Shown here: positions 41,102-48,941 of the stretch, piece by piece | How the letters are laid out: every line of letters starts with the position of its first letter | Numbering within the stretch: position 1 is the first letter of the stretch | NCBI RefSeq assembly: GCF_049651025.1 | Contig: NZ_JBASBH010000027.1 | Span: 1 to 54,756, forward strand | Length of the DNA stretch: 54,756 nucleotides | Source of the DNA: Parvibaculum sp049651025 | GTDB taxonomy: Bacteria > Pseudomonadota > Alphaproteobacteria > Parvibaculales > Parvibaculaceae | Direction: 5' to 3' | The notes under the pieces: model-generated | The model's input: the letters and a program-made list of their open reading frames with translations, nothing else | Told to the model about the DNA's origin: nothing | Databases searched by the model: none | Made by a program: the position numbers and the translations under genes

Positions 41102-41728
41102 ATGCGAGTGAAGACGATGGAAGTAGAGAACGAAGGCCGCGTGGCCACGATCGAGCGCAAGACGAAGGAGACGGATATTTTCGTTTCCCTCGATCTCGAC
41201 GGCTCGGGCGAATATGACGTCGATACAGGCATCGGCTTTCTTGACCATATGCTGGAGCAGCTTTCCCGCCACTCGCTGATGGATCTGAAGGTCCGCGCGG
41301 TCGGCGATCTGCACATCGACTTTCACCACACGACGGAAGACAGCGGCATCGTCATTGGCGAGGCCGTGCGTCAGGCCCTTGGCGATTTCAAGGGCATCCG
41401 CCGCTATGCCTCGGTGACGATCCCCATGGACGAGACCTGCACACGCGTCACGATTGACGTGTCGCAGCGGCCCTATCTCGTCTGGAAGGTCGATTTCACG
41501 AAGCCCAAGCTCGGCGAAATGGATACGGAACTCTTCAAGGAGTGGTTCCAGGCCTTCGCCCAGAATGCGGGCATCACGCTGCACGTCGAGAACCTTTACG
41601 GCGAGAACAACCACCACATCGTGGAATCCTGCTTCAAGGGTCTTGCCCGTGCGCTGCGCGACGCCATTGCCATCGATCCGCGCATGGCCGACCGCATTCC
41701 CTCCACCAAGGGCAAACTCGGCATGTGA
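41102..41728 (+). CDS. hisB: Imidazoleglycerol-phosphate dehydratase
   Basis: The protein of about 208 residues dehydrates imidazoleglycerol phosphate in histidine synthesis. It is the short monofunctional form without the phosphatase domain. Two metal-binding His clusters are seen: GIGFLDHMLEQLSRHSLMDL, HIDFHHTTEDSGIVIGEA and the second set NNHHIVESCFKGLARALR. The ATG at 41102 is used; an in-frame ATG at 41117 is also possible. It begins a rightward his run with DUF2628, hisH, hisA and hisF. Confidence 0.97.
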   Translation: MRVKTMEVENEGRVATIERKTKETDIFVSLDLDGSGEYDVDTGIGFLDHMLEQLSRHSLMDLKVRAVGDLHIDFHHTTEDSGIVIGEAVRQALGDFKGIRRYASVTIPMDETCTRVTIDVSQRPYLVWKVDFTKPKLGEMDTELFKEWFQAFAQNAGITLHVENLYGENNHHIVESCFKGLARALRDAIAIDPRMADRIPSTKGKLGM

Positions 41729-41782
41729 CCGGGCGGCAGACGGCTGGTCTTTTTGCGGACATTGCCCTAGATAAAGGCCGAA

Positions 41783-41802
41783 AGCCCGCCCCCTCGCGGG
41801 CT
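41783..41802 (+). other. Hairpin between hisB and the DUF2628 gene
   Basis: A 7-bp stem AGCCCGC (41783-41789) pairs with GCGGGCT (41796-41802) around a 6-base loop, 13 bases before the DUF2628 start. There is no U tract. It could reduce read-through or set mRNA stability between hisB and the rest. Confidence 0.4.
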
Positions 41803-41815
41803 CAAGGATCAGGCC

Positions 41816-42316
41816 ATGCGCTTCTACACCGTGCACGAACGCGTCGGCGCGCCCGTCGATGGGAACGGGATCGTCTTCGTGCGCGAGGGCTTCTGCTGGC
41901 CTGCCCTGTTCCTCACCATATTCTGGCTCGGCTTTCAGCGTCTGTGGCTGGCGCTTGCGCTGTATGTGGCCGCCGTTCTGGCGGTCGCAGCTCTCGGCGA
42001 GGCGCTTCGCCTCGATCCGCAGGCGCTGGCGATCCTTTCGGTCGCTCTGCAGGTTCTTCTTGCCGCGCAGGCCAATGACATTCGCCGCTGGACGCTTCGC
42101 CGCAACGGCTATCGCGAGATCGGTCTCGCCAGCGGGCGCACGCTTTCCGAAGCCGAACGCGACTTCTTCCGCCGCTGGGACGGCCCCGCCCCCGCTCCCC
42201 GCGCCCCGGTCCGCTCGTCCGGGTCAATGATGGCGCCTGCCGGTGCCGTCTGGCCGCGCCGTTCCGTGGATGAAGATCACGGGGCCCTCGGCCTTTTCCC
42301 GCGGGCGGAAGGTTAA
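41816..42316 (+). CDS. DUF2628 membrane protein
   Basis: The 166-residue protein begins MRFYTVHERVG and matches the DUF2628 family: an N-terminal soluble part, then about two membrane helices (FCWPALFLTIFWLGFQRLWL and ALYVAAVLAVAALGEALRL plus LAILSVALQVLLAAQ), and a hydrophilic tail with NDIRRWTLRRNGYREIG. Function is unknown. It lies inside the his cluster in many alphaproteobacteria, here 3 bp before hisH, so it is probably co-transcribed with histidine genes. A direct role in histidine synthesis is not shown. Confidence 0.85.
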   Translation: MRFYTVHERVGAPVDGNGIVFVREGFCWPALFLTIFWLGFQRLWLALALYVAAVLAVAALGEALRLDPQALAILSVALQVLLAAQANDIRRWTLRRNGYREIGLASGRTLSEAERDFFRRWDGPAPAPRAPVRSSGSMMAPAGAVWPRRSVDEDHGALGLFPRAEG

Positions 42317-42319
42317 GCC

Positions 42320-42973
42320 ATGCAAGTCGTGACCATCATCGATTACGGGTCGGGCAATCTGCGTTCTGCTGCGAAGGCTTTCGAGCGCGCCGCGCGCGAA
42401 GCCGAGATCGAGGCGCGCATCGTCGTCACGGGCAATCCGAAAGATGTGCGCGGCGCGGACCGCGTCGTACTGCCGGGCGTCGGCGCTTTCGGCGATTGCC
42501 GCGCCGGTCTCGATGCGGTCGAGGGAATGATCGACGCGCTCAACGAAACGGTGCGCCGCGATGCCAAACCCTTTCTCGGCATCTGCGTCGGCATGCAGTT
42601 GATGGCGACGCGCGGCATCGAATATGGCGTGCATAAGGGCCTTGGCTGGATCGAGGGCGAGGTGCGCGTGATCGAACCGCTCGATCCCGAACTGAAGATC
42701 CCCCATATGGGCTGGAACACGCTCGACGTGCTGCGTCCCCATGCGCTGCTCGACGGCATCGCGACCGGCGACAAGGGACTGCACGCCTATTTCGTTCACT
42801 CCTATGCACTGCGCGCCGCCAACGAGGCGGATGTGATTGCGCGCACCGATTATGGTGGCCCCGTGACTGCGATGGTTGGTCGCGACAACATGGCCGGTAC
42901 CCAGTTTCACCCCGAAAAGAGCCAGGCGCTTGGCCTCGCCCTCATCGGCAATTTTCTGAAGTGGCGTCCCTAG
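42320..42973 (+). CDS. hisH: Imidazole glycerol phosphate synthase, glutaminase subunit
   Basis: The 217-residue glutamine amidotransferase supplies ammonia to HisF. The class I triad is visible: Cys89 in FLGICVGMQLMATRG, and His and Glu in the terminal QFHPEKSQALG. The N-terminus VTIIDYGSGNLRSAAKAFE and the GVGAFGDCRAGL loop are family hallmarks. The next gene (hisA) begins at the base after the stop. The pair with hisF is separated by hisA as in many bacteria. Confidence 0.98.
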   Translation: MQVVTIIDYGSGNLRSAAKAFERAAREAEIEARIVVTGNPKDVRGADRVVLPGVGAFGDCRAGLDAVEGMIDALNETVRRDAKPFLGICVGMQLMATRGIEYGVHKGLGWIEGEVRVIEPLDPELKIPHMGWNTLDVLRPHALLDGIATGDKGLHAYFVHSYALRAANEADVIARTDYGGPVTAMVGRDNMAGTQFHPEKSQALGLALIGNFLKWRP

Positions 42974-43705
42974 ATGATCCTGTTTCCCGCAATCGACCTC
43001 AAAGACGGCAAATGCGTTCGCCTTGTGCGCGGGCTGATGGAAGAGGCGACCGTCTTCAACGACGATCCGGCAGCGCAGGCGCGCGAATTCGTCGCGCAGG
43101 GTTTTGAATATCTGCACCTCGTCGATCTGAACGGCGCTTTCGAAGGCCGCCCGGTCAACGCCTCTGCCGTCGATGCGATCCTGAAAGCGATCTCGATCCC
43201 CGCCCAGCTCGGCGGCGGCATCCGCGATCTGGCGACCATCGAAACCTGGCTCGGCAAGGGCGTCGCCCGCGTCATCATCGGCACGGCGGCGGTGAAAAAT
43301 CCTGCTCTCGTAATCGAAGCCTGCAAGAAATTTCCCGGCCGCATCGCGGTCGGTCTTGATGCGAAGGATGGGCGCGTTGCTGTCGAGGGCTGGGCGGAGG
43401 TTTCCGATCTCACCGTGCTCGAAATGGCGCACCGCTTTGAAGACGCGGGCGTTTCCGCGATCATCTATACCGACATTGCCCGCGACGGCGTTCTCGAAGG
43501 TCTCAACATCGAGGCGACGGTCGCATTGGCGAATGCGATCCGCATTCCGGTGATCGCGAGCGGCGGTCTTTCCTCGATCGACGATATTCACCGCCTGATC
43601 GCCGCGAATTGCAAAGGGCTTGAAGGCGCGATTTCCGGTCGCGCGCTTTACGATGGCCGCATTGATCCTGCAGCCGCTCTGCGTCTGCTGAAGGAAGCAG
43701 CCTGA
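42974..43705 (+). CDS. hisA: ProFAR isomerase HisA
   Basis: The 243-residue TIM-barrel isomerase converts ProFAR to PRFAR in histidine synthesis. The general acid/base Asp8 is in FPAIDLKDGKCVRLVRG; also IPAQLGGGIRDLATIETWLGKGV (residues about 75-97), the second-half Asp-containing YTDIARDGVLEGLNIEAT, IPVIASGGLSS and GAISGRALYDG. It starts directly after hisH and its stop overlaps the hisF start (TGATG). Confidence 0.98.
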   Translation: MILFPAIDLKDGKCVRLVRGLMEEATVFNDDPAAQAREFVAQGFEYLHLVDLNGAFEGRPVNASAVDAILKAISIPAQLGGGIRDLATIETWLGKGVARVIIGTAAVKNPALVIEACKKFPGRIAVGLDAKDGRVAVEGWAEVSDLTVLEMAHRFEDAGVSAIIYTDIARDGVLEGLNIEATVALANAIRIPVIASGGLSSIDDIHRLIAANCKGLEGAISGRALYDGRIDPAAALRLLKEAA

Positions 43706-44463
43706 TGTTGAAGGCTCGCCTCATTCCCTGCCTCGATGTGAAAGACGGACGCGTCGTCAAAGGCGTCAACTTCGTCGATCTGCGCGATGCGGGCGATCCA
43801 GTGGAAGCTGCCCGCGCCTATGACGCGGCAGGCGCGGACGAACTCTGCTTTCTCGACATTACGGCGAGCCACGAAGAACGCGCGATCATCTTCGACGTTG
43901 TCGCGCGCACGGCGGAGCAATGCTTCATGCCGCTGACGGTCGGCGGCGGCGTTCGCACCATTGAGGATGTGCGCAAGCTCCTGCTCGCCGGTGCCGACAA
44001 GGTGTCGATCAATACGGCGGCGGTCGAGAATCCGGATTTCGTTCGCGCGGCGGCTGAAAAATTCGGCAACCAGTGCATCGTCGTCGCCATCGACGCCAAG
44101 GAAACCGGGCCGGGAAAATGGGAAATCTTCACCCATGGCGGCCGCAACCGCACCGGCATCGATGCGGTCGATTTTGCAAAGCAGGTGATGGAACTGGGCG
44201 CAGGTGAAATCCTGCTGACCTCGATGGATCGCGACGGCTCGAAGTCGGGCTACAACATCCCCCTCACCCGCGCCGTTGCCGATGCCGTGACCATTCCCGT
44301 CATTGCAAGTGGCGGCGTCGGCACGCTCGACGATCTCGTGGCGGGCATCAAGGAAGGCCATGCAAGCGCCGTTCTGGCCGCCTCGATCTTCCATTTCGGC
44401 ACCTACACGATCGGGCAAGCCAAGGCGCATATGACGGCGGCCGGCATCCCGATGCGGCTCTGA
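43705..44463 (+). CDS. hisF: Imidazole glycerol phosphate synthase, cyclase subunit
   Basis: The 252-residue TIM barrel uses ammonia from HisH to make imidazoleglycerol phosphate and AICAR. Catalytic Asp11 is in RLIPCLDVKDGRVVKGV, and the second Asp is in GRNRTGIDAVDF or the nearby TSMDRDGSKSGYNIPLT. Also seen are LTVGGGVRTIEDV, GADKVSINTAAVENPDFV and VIASGGVGTLDDL. Its start overlaps the hisA stop. The HisA and HisF folds are related. Confidence 0.98.
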   Translation: MLKARLIPCLDVKDGRVVKGVNFVDLRDAGDPVEAARAYDAAGADELCFLDITASHEERAIIFDVVARTAEQCFMPLTVGGGVRTIEDVRKLLLAGADKVSINTAAVENPDFVRAAAEKFGNQCIVVAIDAKETGPGKWEIFTHGGRNRTGIDAVDFAKQVMELGAGEILLTSMDRDGSKSGYNIPLTRAVADAVTIPVIASGGVGTLDDLVAGIKEGHASAVLAASIFHFGTYTIGQAKAHMTAAGIPMRL

Positions 44464-44584
44464 GCCGGGCTTTTCCGCCGCTTTCGGGTAACGCCGCCAT
44501 AGGTATTTGACCTATTTGCGCGTCTTCCGGATTCCAAGCAGAATGCGCGCGCACGAGGCCAACTCAGACCGAGCCGTTCCAAAT

Positions 44585-46126
44585 ATGGATCGCGAAATTG
44601 AGCTCAAGCTCGAATGCGAGCCCGACGCACTGGATCGTGTGCGCCGCTCGCGAACCGTTGCGCGGTTAATGCAGGGCAAGGCCAGCGCCGGAAACTTGCG
44701 CTCCATTTATTTCGACACCGAAGACTTCACCCTGATGCAAAACGGTCTCGCGCTTCGTGTGCGTGAGGTTGGCGACAAGCGCATCCAGACGCTGAAGACC
44801 GATACCGAAAATGGCGGCCCGGCAAGCGATCGCGGCGAATGGGAAGCCGCCCTTCAATCCGACGGCGAGGGCCCGGACCTCAACCGCCTGCCCACCAGCT
44901 TGCGCAACCGCATCCGCAAGCTTGCGCGAGGCGCGACGATTTCACCGCGCCTTGTTTCCGATATTCACCGCACGGCGAGCCATCTGCATACAGATGATGG
45001 AGGCGAGATCGAATTGGCTATAGACAGCGGCACGATGCGCGCCAATGGCCGGGTGCTTCCGATCAGCGAAGTCGAGCTTGAATTGAAACGCGGAAAGCCT
45101 GCCGATCTCTATCGTTTGGCGCTTGCGCTTGCCGATATAGCGCCCCTGCGCGTCGGCATGCGCAGCAAGGCGGCGCGTGGCCGCGCACTGGCGATAGGCG
45201 AGCCGCCGCAAGCCATGCGGGCGGATGGCGTTGTCATACCGGACGGTGCCAGCGTCGAGGATGTTTATGCGCTGATCCTGCGTCACTGCCTGTCGCATCT
45301 TCTGAACAACGAAGCGGCAGCTTTCGAAGGCGCGTCCTCCGAAGGGCTTCATCAGATGCGCGTGGCGTTGCGCCGCCTGCGTTCCGCTTTCATCGCCTTT
45401 GGCGGATTGATGAGCGGCGATGCGGTTGGCGATATGGCGCGCGAGGCGAAATGGTTGACGCGCGCTATTGGTCAGGCACGCGACCATGACGTTTTCCTGA
45501 GCGAAATCATCGCGCCCGTAATCGCGGAAAATCCTGGCGACAAGACCCTCCGCGATTTTCAGGCAGCGGCTGAAAAGGCGCGCGGTGAGGCCTGGGTTGC
45601 GGCGCGCGCGGCTATGCGCTCGCCACGCATGACACGTTTCGTCTTGCAGCTTGCGCTTTACATCGACGAGCGCGGCTGGCGGCTGGCCGAGGAAAAGCCT
45701 GATCTCGCCGCACTCGGTAAACCCGTGGCGGGATTTGCAGCAGGCGCACTCGACAAGCGTTTGAAGAAGGTGAGGAAGCTTGGCCGCGATATAGATCATC
45801 TGGAAATCAAGGATCGTCACGAGCTGAGAAAGCGCCTGAAGAAACTTCGTTACACGCTGAGTTTCTTCGCCTCTCTTTATTCGCATGCCGAAACGAAATC
45901 CTATTTGCAGCATCTGACGCAATTGCAGGATGTGTTTGGCGCCTTGAACGATCTTGAGATGGCACAAGTCATCGTTAACGAGATAGGTCAGGCCGATCCA
46001 TGCCTTGCAGCGCCCGGTGCGCATCTCCTCGATTTTCACGAGCGCCGCGCGCGCAAGGAATGGCGTGCTGCGTTGAAAGTATGGCGGAGCTTTCGCGATC
46101 AGCCGCGTTTCTGGCGACAAGCCTGA
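44585..46126 (+). CDS. CYTH-CHAD domain protein
   Basis: The 513-residue protein has an N-terminal CYTH domain (MDREIELKLECEPDALDRV with ExExK-like acidic/basic pattern; then IYFDTEDFTLMQNGLALRVR, EVELELKRG) and a C-terminal CHAD helical domain with the conserved GLHQMRVALRRLRSAFIAFG and HELRKRLKKLRYTLSFFASL. CYTH domains hydrolyse inorganic triphosphate and CHAD domains bind polyphosphate or polyphosphate granules, so a polyphosphate role is inferred. The ATG at 44585 fits the fold; upstream codons do not. It sits between hisF and the pentapeptide gene, outside normal his order. Confidence 0.88.
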   Translation: MDREIELKLECEPDALDRVRRSRTVARLMQGKASAGNLRSIYFDTEDFTLMQNGLALRVREVGDKRIQTLKTDTENGGPASDRGEWEAALQSDGEGPDLNRLPTSLRNRIRKLARGATISPRLVSDIHRTASHLHTDDGGEIELAIDSGTMRANGRVLPISEVELELKRGKPADLYRLALALADIAPLRVGMRSKAARGRALAIGEPPQAMRADGVVIPDGASVEDVYALILRHCLSHLLNNEAAAFEGASSEGLHQMRVALRRLRSAFIAFGGLMSGDAVGDMAREAKWLTRAIGQARDHDVFLSEIIAPVIAENPGDKTLRDFQAAAEKARGEAWVAARAAMRSPRMTRFVLQLALYIDERGWRLAEEKPDLAALGKPVAGFAAGALDKRLKKVRKLGRDIDHLEIKDRHELRKRLKKLRYTLSFFASLYSHAETKSYLQHLTQLQDVFGALNDLEMAQVIVNEIGQADPCLAAPGAHLLDFHERRARKEWRAALKVWRSFRDQPRFWRQA

Positions 46127-46240
46127 GCATCGCTCGCTCGGTCATGTGCGAAGTGGCCGATAGGAACAATTTGTATTGTTTGTTTAAACATATTTGAACA
46201 GCCGACCGGCTAACGTTCCCGTATCGAAATTGTAAATACA

Positions 46241-46265
46241 GGGAGTGCAACTCCCAAATGGGAGT
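46241..46265 (+). promoter_or_regulatory. Alternative-hairpin leader of the pentapeptide gene
   Basis: Three segments lie in a row: GGGAGT (46241-46246), ACTCCC (46250-46255) and GGGAGT again (46260-46265). Segment 2 can pair with segment 1 (loop GCA) or with segment 3 (loop AAAT). Segment 3 contains the ribosome-binding GGGAG, 4-5 bases before the ATG at 46270. The two hairpins exclude each other, so one would hide the ribosome site and the other would free it. Confidence 0.55.
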
Positions 46266-46269
46266 AGTC

Positions 46270-47349
46270 ATGTCCGCAGACGCGAACGCAGGCCGCACCG
46301 GCGGTACACGGACAAAGACCGAGTCCACCATACGCGAACCTCAGGCGATCATCGGTCGGCGTATCGGACAAGAAGCTATTGCCAAGCTCTCGGAACTCAA
46401 CAACCGATATCTGAAAGGCGTGCCGAACGGCTGGTGCGTCGTAATGAAGGATTGTGATCTCTCGGGCCTCGATCTGCGCGGGCTGAATTTTTCGCATGCG
46501 CATTTCATCGCTTGCTCTTTTGAAAATGCCGATCTCGAAGATGCGCGTTTCATCGGCGCCAATCTTTTCAGCGCCAATTTCGACGGCGCGAACCTGACCC
46601 GTACAGATTTCACACAAGCCGATCTGCGCGGCGCATGCTTTGAAAATGCCGAGCTTGCCGATGCGCGTCTCGATGGCGCGGATCTGCGGCGCGGCGTGGT
46701 TATTCGCGCCGACGGCATTCATAGCAATCGTGAAAATTCGAGTTTTCGGAATGCGAAAATGCGCGGCACCAAGCTTGCCGAATGCAAGCTTCTGGGCGCG
46801 GATTTCGAAGGCGCGGCCATGTCGGGCGTCAATCTTTATGGTGCGGATCTGCGTGGCGCGAATTTCGCGGGCGCGGAGCTGACGGGCGTCGAGCTGACCG
46901 GCGCGAACCTTTCCGACGCCGACTTCCGCCGCGCGATCATGGACGAGGACACGGCAAGCCGTGGCGACATGATGCGTGCGACCAAGGCCCGCACCGCGCC
47001 GGGGCCGGAGCGCATGCAGCGTATCCTTGAGCAGCACATCGTCTGGATTCAAACGAGCCAGCGTCAGGGCACGCGCGCCGATTTCACGCAGATGGACCTT
47101 TCGCGTACCGATTTCTCGCGCGCGGTTCTCGCCAGCGCCGTTTTCCGCGGCGCAATCCTTGCCGATGTGAAATTCAACGGCGCCATTCTCGCCGCCGCCG
47201 ATCTGCGCGATGCGATCCTCATTCGCGCCGATTTCACCAAGGCGGACCTGCGCGGCGCGGATTTGCGCGGCGCAAATCTCAAGGATGCCGTTCAGGACGG
47301 TGTCCTCATGGGCGAAATGGCGGGCATTAAACTCGCCACGCGCACCTGA
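46270..47349 (+). CDS. Pentapeptide-repeat protein
   Basis: The protein of about 359 residues has a charged N-terminal segment (about 1-60), then two blocks of A(D/N)LXX repeats, at roughly residues 65-230 (for example ANFDGANLTRTDFTQADLRG) and 270-345 (ADFTKADLRGADLRGANLKD), split by a spacer. Such repeats form a right-handed beta-helix. Some family members mimic DNA and protect gyrase (Qnr, MfpA); most have unknown roles. I see no signal peptide. GGAG lies 5 bases upstream of the ATG at 46270, inside an alternative hairpin. Codon use and GC look native. Function cannot be stated. Confidence 0.88.
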   Translation: MSADANAGRTGGTRTKTESTIREPQAIIGRRIGQEAIAKLSELNNRYLKGVPNGWCVVMKDCDLSGLDLRGLNFSHAHFIACSFENADLEDARFIGANLFSANFDGANLTRTDFTQADLRGACFENAELADARLDGADLRRGVVIRADGIHSNRENSSFRNAKMRGTKLAECKLLGADFEGAAMSGVNLYGADLRGANFAGAELTGVELTGANLSDADFRRAIMDEDTASRGDMMRATKARTAPGPERMQRILEQHIVWIQTSQRQGTRADFTQMDLSRTDFSRAVLASAVFRGAILADVKFNGAILAAADLRDAILIRADFTKADLRGADLRGANLKDAVQDGVLMGEMAGIKLATRT

Positions 47350-47363
47350 TTTAGCGCCATTGC

Positions 47364-47380
47364 CGGAGGGTTCCCCTCCG
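47364..47380 (+). terminator. Hairpin after the pentapeptide gene
   Basis: A perfect 7-bp stem CGGAGGG (47364-47370) and CCCTCCG (47374-47380) closes a 3-base loop, 14 bp after the stop. It lacks a T run, so intrinsic termination may be weak. Confidence 0.4.
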
Positions 47381-47487
47381 ATTATGTCCGCTTCTGGCAT
47401 CCAAATCCCAAATCTGCTACGGAAAGCCGCCGTATCGGTCCTCTTGAGAGGTGCCGGAAAGCGGCCTTTTCCGACAGGGATGCCCCC

Positions 47488-47835
47488 ATGGCAGCCGACG
47501 CTACTGAACTCGACCGACTTTTTGAGGTGATCGCCTCCCGCAAGGGAGCCGCGGCTGCCTCGTCCTATACGGCAAAGCTCATAAAGGGCGGCCCGGCGCT
47601 ATGCGCTCGCAAGCTCGGCGAGGAGGCGATCGAAACCGTGATCGCCGCTCTCGGGACCGACAAGCAAGCCGTCATTTCGGAATCCGCCGATCTTCTTTAT
47701 CACTGGCTCGTGACACTGGCGGCGCTCGATATCGCGCCCGCGTCGGTTTATGCCGAGCTTGCCCGCCGGGAAGGCCGCTCCGGCCTCGATGAAAAAGCGT
47801 CCCGCACGACCGGCGACGCGGAGAACAACCAATGA
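47488..47835 (+). CDS. hisE: Phosphoribosyl-ATP pyrophosphatase
   Basis: The 115-residue MazG-like enzyme removes pyrophosphate from PR-ATP in histidine synthesis. The family helices are visible: LDRLFEVIASRKG, SYTAKLIKGGPALCARKLGEEAIETVIAA (residues 26-54), with the metal-binding GEEAIE, and ESADLLYHWLVTLAA. It is a single-domain form, not fused to hisI. Its stop overlaps coaA (ATGA). The CHAD and pentapeptide genes separate it from hisF. Confidence 0.96.
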   Translation: MAADATELDRLFEVIASRKGAAAASSYTAKLIKGGPALCARKLGEEAIETVIAALGTDKQAVISESADLLYHWLVTLAALDIAPASVYAELARREGRSGLDEKASRTTGDAENNQ

Positions 47836-48812
47836 CGGTGTCGAGCGAAGCTATGGCAGACGAAACGGCGGAAACCGGCACGCTTTCGCCCTATCGCTAT
47901 TTCACGGCGGCTGAATGGGGCGAGTTGCGCAAGGACACGCCGCTGCCGCTGACCGAAGCCGAGCTTGAAGAGCTGAAGGGTTTCGGCGAGCGCGTATCGC
48001 TCGACGAGGTCAGCGAAATCTATCTGCCCCTGTCGCGCCTCCTCAATCTCTACGTGCTGGAGATGCAGGAGCTGTATCGGGTCACGTCGCATTTCCTCGG
48101 CCGCAAGCAGGCGAAGGTGCCCTATATCATCGGCATTGCAGGCTCGGTTGCCGTCGGCAAGAGCACGTCAGCGCGTATCCTGCGCACGCTTCTCGCCCGC
48201 TGGCCGAACCATCCGAAAGTCGATCTCATCACGACGGATGGTTTTCTGTTTCCAAACCGCATCCTCGAAGAACGCGATCTGATGGGCCGCAAGGGCTTTC
48301 CCGAAAGCTTCGACGCGCGCCGCCTGATCCAGTTCCTGTCGGATGTGAAGGCGGGCTCGCATAATGTCGAGGCGCCGGTCTATTCGCATTTTTCCTACGA
48401 CATCATTCCCGGCGAGGTCATCGTCGTCGATCAGCCCGATATTCTGATCGTCGAGGGTCTGAACGTGCTTCAGCCCTGGAAGCCCGCCGAAGGCGAGGAG
48501 CCGCAGCCCTTCGTCTCCGACTTCTTCGACTTCTCGATCTATCTCGACGCCGACGAAGCCGCGATCCGGCGCTGGTATATCGACCGTTTCCTGAGCCTGC
48601 GCTCGACATCGTTCAAGGACCCCGACGCCTATTTCCACCGCTTCGCCCAGCTTTCCGATGAGGAAGCAGTGGCCACGGCGGATGGCATCTGGTCGTCGAT
48701 CAACCTTGCGAACCTGCGCAAGAACATCCTGCCGACGCGCCAGCGCGCCCATGCCATTCTGCGCAAGGGCGAGGATCACCGGATCAGGGAAGTGGCGCTG
48801 CGGAAGCTTTAG
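47832..48812 (+). CDS. coaA: Pantothenate kinase (type I)
   Basis: The 326-residue prokaryotic-type pantothenate kinase phosphorylates pantothenate, the first and regulated step of CoA synthesis. The P-loop GIAGSVAVGKSTSARIL, the LITTDGFLFPNRILEERDLM region, YDIIPGEVIVVDQPDILIVEGLNVLQ (around residues 191-217) and the terminal TRQRAHAILRKGEDHRIREVALRKL are diagnostic. It overlaps hisE at its start, so hisE-coaA form a unit. It is followed by a palindromic-repeat pair before the convergent kinase gene. Confidence 0.96.
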   Translation: MTVSSEAMADETAETGTLSPYRYFTAAEWGELRKDTPLPLTEAELEELKGFGERVSLDEVSEIYLPLSRLLNLYVLEMQELYRVTSHFLGRKQAKVPYIIGIAGSVAVGKSTSARILRTLLARWPNHPKVDLITTDGFLFPNRILEERDLMGRKGFPESFDARRLIQFLSDVKAGSHNVEAPVYSHFSYDIIPGEVIVVDQPDILIVEGLNVLQPWKPAEGEEPQPFVSDFFDFSIYLDADEAAIRRWYIDRFLSLRSTSFKDPDAYFHRFAQLSDEEAVATADGIWSSINLANLRKNILPTRQRAHAILRKGEDHRIREVALRKL

Positions 48813-48840
48813 AGTTTTCGCGTCTTCCAAACTATTCAGG

Positions 48841-48869
48841 TGTCACCCCGGGCTTGTCCCGGGGTCCAG
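48841..48869 (+). repeat. Alphaproteobacterial palindromic repeat, copy 1
   Basis: A GC-rich 29-mer beginning TGTCACCCCGGG and ending GGGGTCCAG with a central CTTGT loop. It matches the reverse complement of copy 2 with four changes that fall in two base-paired positions. Related to the copy at 54720. It is probably part of a REP-like family scattered in this genome. Confidence 0.8.
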
Positions 48870-48896
48870 TAGCCGCTTGCTCGGAGTTTGACGCCC

Positions 48897-48925
48897 CTGG
48901 ATCCCGGCACAAGGCCGGGATGACA
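48897..48925 (-). repeat. Alphaproteobacterial palindromic repeat, copy 2 (inverted)
   Basis: The inverted partner of copy 1, 27 bp away, beginning CTGGATCCCGG and ending GGGATGACA. With copy 1 it can also form a large stem between the stops of convergent coaA and the adenosine-kinase-like gene, which may terminate transcription in both directions. Confidence 0.8.
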
Positions 48926-48941
48926 GCGGAGAAAATAACTT

